From: Roseobacter sp. SK209-2-6
GTDB taxonomy: Bacteria; Pseudomonadota; Alphaproteobacteria; Rhodobacterales; Rhodobacteraceae
DNA: 64,000 nucleotides
NCBI RefSeq assembly: GCF_000169455.1
Contig: NZ_AAYC01000002.1
Location: forward strand, 466,191-530,190
Reading direction: 5' to 3'
A model generated the notes under the pieces. That model was not told the origin of the DNA. It ran no database searches and saw nothing but the letters and a program-made list of their open reading frames with translations. Numbering within the stretch: position 1 is the stretch's first letter; each line of letters starts with the position of its first letter. Made by a program: the position numbers and the translations under genes. Shown piece by piece: positions 34,918 through 44,119 of this stretch.

Positions 34918-35733
34918 TTAGTGCATGATCGGCCTGGTTTCCACCGGAACGATGGCTTCCGGAGCCGGTGGGCGATAGCCCAGAGCACTATGCGGCCGTT
35001 TTGTGTTGTAGTGATTTCTCCATTGTTCAATCAGGATCTGGGCTTCACGCAGGCTGTAAAATACCTCTCCATTCAGCAGCTCGTCTCTGAAGCGCGCGTT
35101 GAAGCTTTCACAGTATCCGTTCTCCCAAGGTGATCCTGGTTCAATGTAGGCCGTTTGGGCACCGACCGCTGCGATCCAATCTCGAACGGCCTGAGCAATG
35201 AACTCTGGGCCATTATCTGATCTGATGAAAGCAGGAACGCCACGCAGGATGAAAAGATCTGTCAGCGCGTCAATAACTTCTGCCGAGTTCAAGCGCCTCT
35301 TCACCCGGATCGCCAGGCATTCCCGGCTGTGTTCATCCAGAATGTTCAGTGTCCGGAACGCTTTCCCGTCATCCGTTCGATGGTGCACGAAGTCATAGGA
35401 CCAGACATGGTCACGATATTCGGGCCGGAGTCGAACACACGACCCGTCGTTCAGCCAGAGCCGTCCTTTCTTCGGTTGTTTCATTGGAACTTTCAGCCCC
35501 TCACGCCGCCATAGGCGCTCAACACGTTTGTCGTTGATTTGCCAGCCGGCGTCTCTCAGAAGAGCCGCTATCCGACGGTAACCGTATCGACCATATTGGC
35601 GTGTCAGTTCGATCATGTCAGACACCAACCGGTCTTCGTCAGCACGTCCAACAGGCACCCGCCTCTGTGTGGAACGGTGCTGTCCCAGAACACGGCAGGC
35701 GCGACGCTCTGAGACGTGGAACTGGCGTCGCAC
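34918..35733 (-). CDS. IS3-family transposase OrfB, copy 3
   Basis: A 271-residue DDE transposase identical in sequence to copy 1 OrfB, with all catalytic blocks intact (YDFVHH, RSDNGPEF, WENGYCESFN). GTG start, open upstream for frameshift fusion with OrfA. Confidence 0.95.
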   Translation of the reverse strand: MRRQFHVSERRACRVLGQHRSTQRRVPVGRADEDRLVSDMIELTRQYGRYGYRRIAALLRDAGWQINDKRVERLWRREGLKVPMKQPKKGRLWLNDGSCVRLRPEYRDHVWSYDFVHHRTDDGKAFRTLNILDEHSRECLAIRVKRRLNSAEVIDALTDLFILRGVPAFIRSDNGPEFIAQAVRDWIAAVGAQTAYIEPGSPWENGYCESFNARFRDELLNGEVFYSLREAQILIEQWRNHYNTKRPHSALGYRPPAPEAIVPVETRPIMH

Positions 35734-35765
35734 ATGATCAATGCAGTTACGGCGGCGCGAGGGGC

Positions 35766-36044
35766 TCAGAAGTTTCCCCGTGCAGCTTCCGACAGAATGA
35801 GCTTGTCCAATGTCAGATCAGAAACTGCCCGACGCAGCCGGTCATTCTCCTTCTGAAGTCGCTTTAGTTCCTTCAGTTGGTCGGTTCCCATACCGCCATA
35901 TTGCTTGCGCCAGCGATAGAAGGTTTGTTCTGTAATCTGCACCTGTCGAATGGCGTCTACGCGCGGCATCCCTTGGCCGCAAAGCACCTCAACCTGCCGT
36001 AACTTCGTGACAATCTCTTCGGGCTTGTGTCGCTTGATTCCCAT
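35766..36044 (-). CDS. IS3-family transposase OrfA, copy 3
   Basis: A 92-residue HTH protein with the majority residue at both sites where the other copies differ (TFYRWRKQ and RRAVSDL). The GGGAAAC slippery heptamer is at 35772-35778 (minus strand). Confidence 0.93.
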   Translation of the reverse strand: MGIKRHKPEEIVTKLRQVEVLCGQGMPRVDAIRQVQITEQTFYRWRKQYGGMGTDQLKELKRLQKENDRLRRAVSDLTLDKLILSEAARGNF

Positions 36045-36097
36045 ATCTGATCCTCCGTTTCCTAACTATACGGGCGGATCACTTCAGTGGGGGAGGA

Positions 36098-38569
36098 TCA
36101 GTCCGTAACTGCGTGTTGGTTTTCGCGCTCTTCCAGCCCAACCTTCCGGAACTGCACAACTTCGGTGCGCTTGCCATGGTGAGTGGTTTGCGAGTCGATG
36201 CTTTCCTTGAAATACTTGGATCCCGCACTCAAATTCTTCTCAACCAAAAGGGTTGTTGCTCCGGTCGCACGGATCTCCAACCCTTCCGCCAGTTCAACAC
36301 CTGACAGACGGGCGTAGGAGGCTGTATCCTGACCGCTGCCCCCGTCAAAACTGGTCTGGGCTTCATAAGCAAACAACGCATCGTCTCCGGCCGCAGCCTG
36401 AATTGCGATGCCAATCTCCATTGAATTTCCAAAACGGTCCTGAGCGCTCGAAACCACCTTGCTCATATTGAAGGTTGTTTCATTCACGCCATGGTCCCGG
36501 ATTTCCCAGCCGGAAAGATCCTTGATCCTCAGCGTTGTCTGATATTCGTTCTTGCCGGTTTCGCGGCGGGAAATATCCTCTGTCCCTGCCGCAAACAGAG
36601 GTGTCGTAAAGGTCAGGAAACTTTTGGAGCCATGGGCTTTGTCCAATTGAATGACATTGGTTTCAAACCCGGATGACGGCGACAGCGCATGGCTCCCCGG
36701 CTGCCATCCATTGGTGGTGAAGGTTTCAACGTAGTTCCGCGCGGTCTTGTTCAACTCGCCGCTGGTTTTGCTGATGGCTGCCAATTCAATATCGGTTGCA
36801 TCCAGCCCCTGACCACCAAGCGCAAGAACCCGATCGACATCATTTTCGGCGATGAATTCTTCGAAAAACTCCGTGTAATGTTCTTTGATCCGTTCCTGTT
36901 TCTGATCGAAGCTGCCTTTAAAGAAGGCCTCTACCGTCTGCGGGTTTCCCTCTGCATCGGTGCGAATCTTGTCTGCATAGCGGTCGGCTATGGCTTCCAG
37001 CGCCACCTGTTCAAAAGCGCCGACAATTGCAGAGATGGCGCCTCCGATCAAACCAACAGCTGCCGATATAGGGGCGCCAACACCTGTGGCGGCAAGAACC
37101 CCCGCAGTGACGCCGGTGGTGACATCAAGGGCGGTCGTGGTGCCATAGAATGCGGCCTCAGCCGTTTTGGATTCCTGCAGCAGGTCGCCCAGTAAACCCG
37201 AACTATAGGTTCCAGAGTCCCGGATTGCGTCTATACGGTCCTGTTTTTGCTCAAACTCAGCCCATTTGACCGGGTTGATCGCCCCGATGACGGATCCGAT
37301 TGCACCAATGATTGGCACAGCTTTTCCCAGGACCGTGGCAGCCTTAGACCCTGCTGTAACTGCCAGCTCAGCAATTCCCAGGACATTTTCGACCGCAGCA
37401 AAAGCCAGTGCGGTCCCCTGCAGCCCCACTTCCGCTTCGACGACACGCCGCATTTCCGGCGAAAGGTCTGGATCGGCTAGCAGTTTGGCCGTCGGCACAA
37501 AACTGCCGGAGGCCCCTGCCACCAGAGCAACCGCAGCAAAACCCCGCGCCCCTTTGGAAACGTTCAGATGCCCTGCGGCTTCCAGAAGGTCGCCCGAAGA
37601 CGACAGGAGCGCCTCACCCAAGAACCCGGCGTTGGTAACGTGTCCTTCAACTGAATTCTCAGGATTTACCGCAAAAGCAGCAGCCGCTCGGGAGGTGCTC
37701 AGCAGGTTTACCCCCGCTTTGAAAGAGGCGGATCGCAGGGTGCTGTCATATTGCTCGATGTCGTCCAAGCCATGTTTTCTGGCGGTCAGATCCAGGCTTT
37801 CGCGAGAGAGCTCCTCCAGTTCATACTTGGCAACCTCCGCAAGATCAGCACTGCCAGTGTAATTTTCCGACGCAAAGGTCTCATATTCTGCCTGTTTCTC
37901 TTGTTTGGAAAGCTCCAAGGCATCGATCCGCAGTTGCAGATAGTCCCCTTGTTCGGCCGCAAAGGAAGTGATGTCATCGCCAGAATTGTATTGCGACAGC
38001 CCGTTTTGCATGTCTTCGGCCGCAGTAATCAGCTCGCGTGTTGTGTTGAGCTTGACGCCAATCGCCTGCGCCCGCTCAGCATCAAAATCCACATGTGTGC
38101 TGTCGCTGAGCCTTTGATACTGTTCACTCAGAACCTGTGTCTCAACTTGGAGCCGCGAGAGATCATCAGTCAGGAAACCTTTGAAATTATTGATGATCTG
38201 CGTATTGTTCCCTGCTAGGTGCCCAGCTGCGTATTGCTGTTCTACCGCAGCGGCGATCTTGGCGGCGATCTTGAGATCATTGGCGATGAACTGAGCGAGC
38301 TCTGCATCTTGGCTGACCTCCTCATTCTCTCCAGTCAGATCGGTGCTGGAGACTTTCGCCTCCAGGCTATGAATCAGGTGGTAATTCCAGTTCGAATAAT
38401 AGGTCGCCTTGCTGACTGACTGTACTTCTGGAATTGCAACACCCGTCTCCAAATAGGATGCAACTGCTTCCTTAAATGCAGCGCTGGCTTCTGGTCCGAG
38501 ATCGTCAAACAGAGCGTCATAGGCAAGTACAGCGGTTTCAAGAACCGCAGTTTTTTCAGTATCGAGCAT
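36098..38569 (-). pseudogene. HlyA-family RTX pore-forming toxin, truncated by IS copy 3 before its RTX repeats
   Basis: 823 codons remain. The N-terminal 280 residues are helical and charged. Residues 280-530 hold hydrophobic segments like the HlyA pore domain, notably GVGAPISAAVGLIGGAISAI followed by EQVALEAIADRYADKI. Residues about 640-820 align by eye with the HlyA region just before the repeats (FTTPLFAAGTEDISRRETGKNEYQ against FVTPLLTPGKEITERKQTGKYEY, quoted in part; ending GKRTEVVQFR). Only one RTX-like motif (GGSGQDTAS) is present. The frame then meets the IS end, whose first three bases TGA are the stop. Repeats and type I secretion signal are missing, so the product should be neither secreted nor folded. 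No hlyC/B/D genes are adjacent. Confidence 0.8.
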
Positions 38570-39191
38570 GGCTGTTAGGCCTTCAAATTAGTTGAATTGG
38601 GAACAAAGCAGGCCCTTGCGGGTTCTTGCGGATCGCATTGAAACGGCGGGCTTACTGCTTGTGATTGCCGGGGACCGCCGCAGGCGGTGGATCCTCAGGC
38701 GCTGGGGGGGGAGCATCAAAACCCCTAGCCATGAAGTCCCGTCTGGCGAAGATACCCAGTCTCTAACGGAGGAGGAGGTCTAGATGGTCTTTCCTGGGGG
38801 CCATACTCTGAAGCTTTCAGGTGAAAGAAAGCAGTTGGAGCACGCCCGCCTGGCAGCTGAGTTTCCGGCAGAAACTGGAGAAATCAAGCGGTCTACCGAT
38901 AGATATCTCATTCGGCTACTCTCCGGTGTTCTTCCTGAACTACGAACCAGGGGCGTGCTACGGGCTAGGTGATAACTGGGCGCGTTTCCTGAACCAGAGA
39001 TACCCGCTATAAGGGCATTCTTTTTCGAAATCTGAGGCTGATACCATACTGGAAAGCTTCACAAGAGACTTAAAGAACTATCACTAATCCGCTACAGGTA
39101 AACGGAAAACACTTCACAACCCTTTCCGTAGTCTTAGTCTTGAGGAAGACGATGACTCCACCTTGAGGTGTGTGTCACCGATCCGTCCTTC
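38570..39191. other. 622-base gap upstream of the toxin gene
   Basis: The region should contain the toxin promoter (reading left). A short protein-like frame at 38821-39012 is listed separately. Otherwise no recognisable gene, RNA or repeat. Confidence 0.45.
38821..39012 (+). pseudogene. Possible C-terminal gene relic
   Basis: Sixty-three codons from a GTG give a protein-like, aromatic-rich tail (DISFGYSPVFFLNYEPGACY, then LGDNWARFLNQRYPL and a stop). It has no good ribosome site, and the frame is closed by TGA at 38809-38811. It looks like the end of a gene whose front is lost. I do not recognise it. Confidence 0.25.
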
Positions 39192-40085
39192 TCAGCCTGG
39201 AACTGCCTTGCACAGCCAATCCATGGCAAGGTTGACTCTTTCAGACCGGAGGGTTTTTGGGCTGAGCAAGGCAACAATATCAGCTTCCGGCAGAGAATAG
39301 TCAGCGAGAACCCGGACAAGGCTTCCTTCCTCCAGCTCTTGCGACACATTCCATTCCGAACGCAGAACAATCCCTTGTCCGGCTAGAGCCCAAGATTTGA
39401 CAACTTCGCCGTCATTGCTGGCGAAATCGGGGGTAACCCGAACAGAATGGCCTTTGCCATCCGGGCCTGCGAAATGCCACATCGTCACATCCGCCTGATC
39501 CTCACGAATGACACCGCAGGAGAATTCCGGCAAATCTTCGGGCAATTCGGGTGCCCCGCACCGGGCCAAGTAGTCAGGCGAAGCAACCAGATAGCGGCGG
39601 TTGGAACAAAGCTTTCGCTGTATGGCAGATAGATCTTTCAGCTGTCCAATATGGACGATGATATCCCAACTTTCCTTTGCGCCGGCACCATATGGATCAT
39701 CACTCAAAATCAGATCGAGGACGATGCCTGGATGTTCTTTCAGCAATGCGTTCATGACTGGAGCCACATGCAGTCGGCCGAAGCCAAATGGGGCTATGAC
39801 CGTTAGCGGTCCGGCGACATCCCCGCGGCGCGCGGCGAGGTCTTCGTTCAACTCGGCAAGCTGACCGAGTATCCGGGAGGATTTCCGGGCGAGGGCTTCT
39901 CCTTCCGTTGTGAGGGTCAGTGACCGCCGCCCCCTCTCGACCAAGCGCAAGCCGATGCGCTCCTCAATCAGCGCGAGCCTTTGGGACACCGCGGGCGGCG
40001 TAACATTGAGACTACGCGCTGCTGCAGCCAGCGAAGAGGCCTGCGCAATAGCAAGGAAGAATTTCAGATCAGGTGTCTCCAGCAT
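39192..40085 (-). CDS. LysR-family transcriptional regulator
   Basis: A 297-residue LysR protein: N-terminal HTH (SLAAAARSLNVTPPAVSQRLALIEERIGLRLVER, in part) and a periplasmic-binding-protein-like effector domain (about 90-290). It is divergent from the DSD1-fold PLP enzyme and the OCD-like reductase, with 92 bases between start codons containing an ATGTTAATAACAT palindrome. It should control that pair, probably in response to a hydroxy amino acid. Confidence 0.88.
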   Translation of the reverse strand: MLETPDLKFFLAIAQASSLAAAARSLNVTPPAVSQRLALIEERIGLRLVERGRRSLTLTTEGEALARKSSRILGQLAELNEDLAARRGDVAGPLTVIAPFGFGRLHVAPVMNALLKEHPGIVLDLILSDDPYGAGAKESWDIIVHIGQLKDLSAIQRKLCSNRRYLVASPDYLARCGAPELPEDLPEFSCGVIREDQADVTMWHFAGPDGKGHSVRVTPDFASNDGEVVKSWALAGQGIVLRSEWNVSQELEEGSLVRVLADYSLPEADIVALLSPKTLRSERVNLAMDWLCKAVPG

Positions 40086-40114
40086 AAAGGTGAGCTTAAT
40101 TCAGAAGGTGAAAA

Positions 40115-40127
40115 ATGTTAATAACAT
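40115..40127. promoter_or_regulatory. Candidate LysR operator (ATGTTAATAACAT)
   Basis: A perfect 13-bp palindrome centred on A40121 lies between the divergent LysR and PLP-enzyme genes. It contains the T-N11-A spacing usual for LysR sites. Confidence 0.55.
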
Positions 40128-40177
40128 CATTCAGCCCGCTGCATTACCTTCTGTGTATCAATCTAAGGAATTCCGTC

Positions 40178-41326
40178 ATGCTGTCTGCCGCTCCTGCCCT
40201 CGAACATCTCCCGACACCTTCCCTCGTCGTTGATGAGGCAAAGATGCGGCGAAACATCAAGCGGCAGGAAAAACGGGTTCAGGCGCTGGGTGTAACTCTC
40301 CGACCGCATCTCAAAACGGTGAAATCAGTCGATATTGCGCGGCAAATGCTCACAGGAGGCACTGGTCCCGCAACGGTATCCACTTTGGAAGAGGCAGAAA
40401 TTTTTGCCGCGGCCGGGATCCGCGACATTATTTATGCTGTCGGCATTGTTCCGCAGAAACTCGACCGAGTAGCTGAAATACGGGCAAGAGGCTGCGATCT
40501 TGCAGTGCTCCTGGACAGTCCGGAACAGGCTAAGGCGGTGGCTTCGGCCTCGAGGAAGCACGGACAGGCCATTCCGGCCCTGATTGAGGTAGACTGTGAC
40601 GGTCACCGCAGCGGAACGGCGCCGGGTGCCCCAGAGCTGATCGAGATTGGGCATATCCTGGAGGGAGGCGGTGCATGTCTTCGCGGTGTTCTGACCCATG
40701 CCGGAGAAAGCTACGCTGTTTGCGGCCGTGCGGCCCATGCTAAATGTGCCGAGGCTGAACGGCGTGCGGCAGTCCGCGCGGTGGAGGTCCTAAGCCAAGC
40801 CGGCCTGCCCTGCCCTGTTGTAAGCATAGGTTCCACACCCACAGCCCATGCCATTGAAAAGGCAGAGGGTATCACCGAAATCCGTGCCGGGGTCTTTGCC
40901 TTTTTTGATCTGTTCCAGGCTGGCATCGAAACCTGTAGCACGGATGACATTGCTTTGTCTGTTCTCACCACCGTTCTTGGCCAACAGCGCCGCAAGGGCT
41001 GGATCATCACTGATGCGGGCTGGATGGCATTGTCGCAGGATCGCGGCACCGCCTCACAACGGCTGGACCAGGGATATGGTGTTGTTTGCGATGAGGCCGG
41101 CAGGGTGATCCCTGACTTGATTGTGAGCCAAGCAAACCAGGAACACGGCATCATTACAGTGCGCCCCGGCAGCAACGCTGTGCTGCCCGATCTACCTTTA
41201 GGAAGCCGCCTTCGCATCCTGCCGAACCACGCCTGTGCAGTGGCTGCACAATTTAAAGAATATCAAGTCATTCCGCAGGAGGCTGGAACCACTCTGAAGA
41301 CCTGGCAGCGGTTTGGCGGCTGGTAA
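40178..41326 (+). CDS. DSD1-family PLP enzyme (D-serine/D-threo-3-hydroxyaspartate dehydratase type)
   Basis: A 382-residue alanine-racemase-fold enzyme. The PLP Lys is in LRPHLKTVKS (about residues 38-47). A conserved EVDCDGHRSG block and SIGSTPTA phosphate-binding loop follow, then the C-terminal DSD1 domain. There the metal site reads PNHACAV: an HxC pair as in zinc-dependent D-serine dehydratase (His347/Cys349 of the chicken enzyme), not the HxD of D-threonine/3-hydroxyaspartate aldolases. Deamination of a D-hydroxy amino acid is therefore favoured over aldol cleavage. ATG 40178 with AAGGAA is chosen over the longer frame. It is the first gene of a two-gene operon; the next starts 11 bases on. 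Confidence 0.8.
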   Translation: MLSAAPALEHLPTPSLVVDEAKMRRNIKRQEKRVQALGVTLRPHLKTVKSVDIARQMLTGGTGPATVSTLEEAEIFAAAGIRDIIYAVGIVPQKLDRVAEIRARGCDLAVLLDSPEQAKAVASASRKHGQAIPALIEVDCDGHRSGTAPGAPELIEIGHILEGGGACLRGVLTHAGESYAVCGRAAHAKCAEAERRAAVRAVEVLSQAGLPCPVVSIGSTPTAHAIEKAEGITEIRAGVFAFFDLFQAGIETCSTDDIALSVLTTVLGQQRRKGWIITDAGWMALSQDRGTASQRLDQGYGVVCDEAGRVIPDLIVSQANQEHGIITVRPGSNAVLPDLPLGSRLRILPNHACAVAAQFKEYQVIPQEAGTTLKTWQRFGGW

Positions 41327-41337
41327 GGAGAGAAAAC

Positions 41338-42270
41338 ATGAAATTCATTCCCGAAGAAGTTTCCGCAGGCTTCGCAAGCCATGGGATGGCCTATGATGCC
41401 ATGTACAAAGCGCTAATTGCGGCCACAGAAACTGGCACAGTGACTTTCCCCGTCATACAAGCCCATGGCAGCAGCCAAGGTGACACCTATGCGATCAAAT
41501 CTTCTGCTGCAGCTGGGCTCGCCGGACTGAAAGTTGGCTCTTATTGGCCCGGCAATGAAGCACTGGGGCTTCCTAGGCACAACTCGATCATTCTGCTGTT
41601 TGATCAAAGCTGCGGACGGATAGGAGCTGCCGTCGAAGCCGGTCGGTTGAATGCCTATCGCACATCAGCAGCAGATGCAGTTGCCGTCGATGCTTTGGCG
41701 CGGGAAGACAGCAAGACCTTGGCTTTGTTCGGCGCCGGGCACCAAGCCAGCTATGAGGCCCGTGCAATTGCCCGTTTTCGCCCCATTGAAATGGTGAACG
41801 TCGTCTCCATCAATGAGGCTCGTGGCGAAAAGTTTGCCGAGGACCTCCGAAATGACGGTATCGCCGCCCAGGTCAGCCCGGCAGAGGAGGCTTGCCGGAC
41901 CGCCGACATCATTGTTACAGCCACGCCTGCCACAGCGCCGCTCTTTGAGGCGGACTGGGTGAAACCGGGGACACATGTCGCTGGCATGGGTGCCGACACA
42001 GCGGGGAAACAGGAAATGCCGCCCGATCTGTTTGCCAGAGGGCGACTATTCTGCGACCTGCCCAGCCAGTCCCGTGTGATCGGCGAGTTCCAGCATGCAC
42101 CGAAGAATGCGCGTCTGACCGCGATAGGAGACGTCCTGGCAGGCAGATCCGAAGGGAGGACCAGCGAAGAGGAGATCACGATCTTCGACAGCTCAGGCAT
42201 TTCGGTTCAGGATCTTTTTATGGCACAAGCCATCTTGGATCTGGTCAGTGCTCATGGTGCCGAGTTCTAA
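41338..42270 (+). CDS. Ornithine cyclodeaminase/mu-crystallin-family reductase
   Basis: A 310-residue NAD(P)-dependent imine reductase or cyclodeaminase. A substrate-binding part carries KVGSYWPGNEALGLPRHNS. The Rossmann nucleotide site LALFGAGHQA (about 129-138) and TATPATAPLF follow. In the beta-hydroxyaspartate cycle BhcD, an iminosuccinate reductase, belongs to this family and is found beside a DSD1-fold aldolase (BhcC); here BhcA, BhcB and the IclR regulator are absent. It is co-transcribed with the PLP enzyme (11-base gap, AAGGAGAG ribosome site). It overlaps the convergent LysR gene by four bases at the 3' end. Confidence 0.8.
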   Translation: MKFIPEEVSAGFASHGMAYDAMYKALIAATETGTVTFPVIQAHGSSQGDTYAIKSSAAAGLAGLKVGSYWPGNEALGLPRHNSIILLFDQSCGRIGAAVEAGRLNAYRTSAADAVAVDALAREDSKTLALFGAGHQASYEARAIARFRPIEMVNVVSINEARGEKFAEDLRNDGIAAQVSPAEEACRTADIIVTATPATAPLFEADWVKPGTHVAGMGADTAGKQEMPPDLFARGRLFCDLPSQSRVIGEFQHAPKNARLTAIGDVLAGRSEGRTSEEEITIFDSSGISVQDLFMAQAILDLVSAHGAEF

Positions 42271-43160
42271 GCTTTCCCGCCAAGTCCTTCTTGGACCAGC
42301 AAATCGATCAATGCATTTGCGGAGCCCGGCAAGGCTTCTCGGTCGCGGATCACCACAAACCGGTCCCGGACAGCCCATTCGTCGACTAGCTCGAGCAATT
42401 CGATACCCATTGTCTGCGCATGGCGCCTTGCTGCAGATTCCGGCACTACGCCAACCCCGGCACCTGCTTCCACCATGCGGCACATGGCTTCGAAACTGCG
42501 AACCTGAACCCGCAAAATCTGGTCAAACCCATTGCGATGCATCTGACGCCGCAAGAAATCCAGCAAGGTGCTGCCTTCATGGAGCGCAATATGCTCAAAA
42601 CCCAATGTCTCATAGAGCGCGACGCGGTCACGGCGCGTCAGCACGTGGTTTTCAGGCACAGCCAGCATCAACCGGTCTGTTGAAAACTTGATGGCCTCCA
42701 GTCCTGCGGGTTCTGCCTCACCGGACATGATCCCCAGATCGGCCGTGCCATCCGCGACCGCACGCAGAATGTCCTTTGTCAGGCGCTCCTGCAGATCAAC
42801 GGTCACCCCTTTGCGACACGATAGAAACCGAGCAAGCAGTTCAGGCAGGAACTCAGTAACTGCCGTTGTATTGGCAAAAATCCTAATATGGCCCGCCTCG
42901 CCGTTCATCATTTCCTGTTTCAGAAAATCCATCTGCCGCAGCACAAGCTGCGCCTGCCGCAAGAGGCGCTCCCCGGAAGAGGTAAGGCTGATGCCCTTGT
43001 TTCCGCGAACCAGAAGCTGCTGGCCGGTTTCCTGTTCCAGAGATTTGATCCGCGCACTGGCTGATGGCGGGGAGAGGCAGGACTTCTCCGCCCCCCGAGT
43101 GAGGTTGCCGCAGTCGGCAATATTCTTGAACAGCCGGAGATCAACGAGGTCGATATTCAT
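42267..43160 (-). CDS. LysR-family regulator of the itaconate-type operon
   Basis: A 297-residue LysR protein (HTH in residues 1-60: RLFKNIADCGNLTRGAEKSC, then SPPSASARIKSLE) with the usual effector domain. It is divergent from the hydratase/acyl-CoA dehydrogenase/CoA-transferase operon. An inverted repeat TTGTATT-N11-AATACAA touches its start codon, the expected position for autoregulation. Itaconate catabolic operons in other proteobacteria also have a divergent LysR activator (RipR/ItcR); equivalence is inference from synteny. Confidence 0.87.
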   Translation of the reverse strand: MNIDLVDLRLFKNIADCGNLTRGAEKSCLSPPSASARIKSLEQETGQQLLVRGNKGISLTSSGERLLRQAQLVLRQMDFLKQEMMNGEAGHIRIFANTTAVTEFLPELLARFLSCRKGVTVDLQERLTKDILRAVADGTADLGIMSGEAEPAGLEAIKFSTDRLMLAVPENHVLTRRDRVALYETLGFEHIALHEGSTLLDFLRRQMHRNGFDQILRVQVRSFEAMCRMVEAGAGVGVVPESAARRHAQTMGIELLELVDEWAVRDRFVVIRDREALPGSANALIDLLVQEGLGGKA

Positions 43161-43185
43161 TTGTATTAGTGTACAACGAATACAA
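43161..43185. promoter_or_regulatory. Candidate LysR operator (TTGTATT-N11-AATACAA)
   Basis: The 7-bp arms at 43161-43167 and 43179-43185 are perfect inverted copies 11 bases apart, between the divergent LysR and hydratase genes and directly next to the LysR start codon. Confidence 0.65.
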
Positions 43186-43263
43186 CGTTCTTGAAATGTG
43201 AATTTTTAGAATTCAGAAGCTATGCGATAGATCACCCATCAATCATTTTGGCGGGAGGATCAG

Positions 43264-44112
43264 ATGGATCTGGAGCATTTGGAGAAATGGATCGGGAGAT
43301 CGGAAACTTATGTGGAGCGCATTGCGTCCTTTCCCTCCAATGCCTTGGCTTTGACGCTAAACCGTGATGACCCCCTCTATACCGATGAAACGGCCTTGCC
43401 GCCGCTTTGGCACTGGATGCACTTTCTGCAACTCTTCAAACTCTCTGACGCGGGCTATGATGGCCATGCCGCTCTCGGAGGGTTTTTGCCCCAAGTGCCC
43501 CTGCCCCGCCGTATGTGGGCAGGAAGCAGGCTGAATTTCCACGCTCCTATGCTGATCGGCCGTGAGCTGACAAAGGTTTCCACCATCAAATCCGTAAAGG
43601 CAAAAACAGGCCGATCTGGCCAACTGGTCTTTGTCACAGTTGGACATCAGTTTTTTGACGGCGAGACCCTGGGCATAGATGAGGAGCACGACATCGTTTA
43701 CCGCGAAGCGGCAAAACCGGACAGGCCGCTGCCTGCGCCGCCTCCGGTTCCGGACAACTGGGATTTTGCGCGGGAAATTGATCCTGATCCGGTTCTTCTC
43801 TTTCGCTATTCCGCGCTGACCTTCAATGGCCACCGCATCCACTACGATCAGCCGTTTTGTGTAAACTCGGAGGGTTATGAGGGGTTGGTGGTGCATGGCC
43901 CCTTGCTGGCAACGCTCCTCCTTGATCTGCTCCGCCGGGAAAAACCCGATCGCGCAGTGACAGGTTTCGAATTCCGGGCGGTCTCGACAATCTATGAAAC
44001 CCAGAGGTTTTCACTTCATGGCGCAGCCAGGGAGGATGGCAGGACCTATCACCTATGGGCACGCCGCCAGGACGGCGCGCTTGCCATGGATGCCAAAGCA
44101 ACAACCGAGTGA
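43264..44112 (+). CDS. ich: HTD2/MaoC-like enoyl-CoA hydratase (itaconyl- or mesaconyl-C4-CoA hydratase type)
   Basis: A 282-residue double-hotdog protein: a FAS1-like dehydratase half (about 10-150, MWAGSRLNFHAPMLIGRELT, in part) and a second MaoC-like half (about 175-275, RYSALTFNGHRIHYDQPF). The RYSALTFNGHRIHYD block is the HTD2/mesaconyl-C4-CoA hydratase signature with the catalytic His. It is the first gene of an operon with an acyl-CoA dehydrogenase, a CoA-transferase and a CitE-type lyase, the gene set of itaconate degradation, in which it would hydrate itaconyl-CoA to citramalyl-CoA. GGGAGGA precedes the ATG. Confidence 0.75.
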   Translation: MDLEHLEKWIGRSETYVERIASFPSNALALTLNRDDPLYTDETALPPLWHWMHFLQLFKLSDAGYDGHAALGGFLPQVPLPRRMWAGSRLNFHAPMLIGRELTKVSTIKSVKAKTGRSGQLVFVTVGHQFFDGETLGIDEEHDIVYREAAKPDRPLPAPPPVPDNWDFAREIDPDPVLLFRYSALTFNGHRIHYDQPFCVNSEGYEGLVVHGPLLATLLLDLLRREKPDRAVTGFEFRAVSTIYETQRFSLHGAAREDGRTYHLWARRQDGALAMDAKATTE

Positions 44113-44119
44113 AACCAGC

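Larger units (their letters stand above)
34884..36100 (-). mobile_element. IS3-family insertion sequence, copy 3 (1217 bp)
   Basis: Same element and orientation as copies 1 and 2. Of the protein differences among the copies, it carries the majority residue at each, so it looks closest to the parent. Flanks are AAAG on the left and GTCC on the right, again without target duplication. Its right terminus supplies the stop codon that truncates the RTX toxin gene. Confidence 0.95.

Noticed and set aside
40178..42270. A beta-hydroxyaspartate (glyoxylate) cycle.
   Set aside because: Only BhcC- and BhcD-like genes are present. The aminotransferase, the dehydratase and the IclR regulator are missing, and the metal motif suggests a dehydratase.
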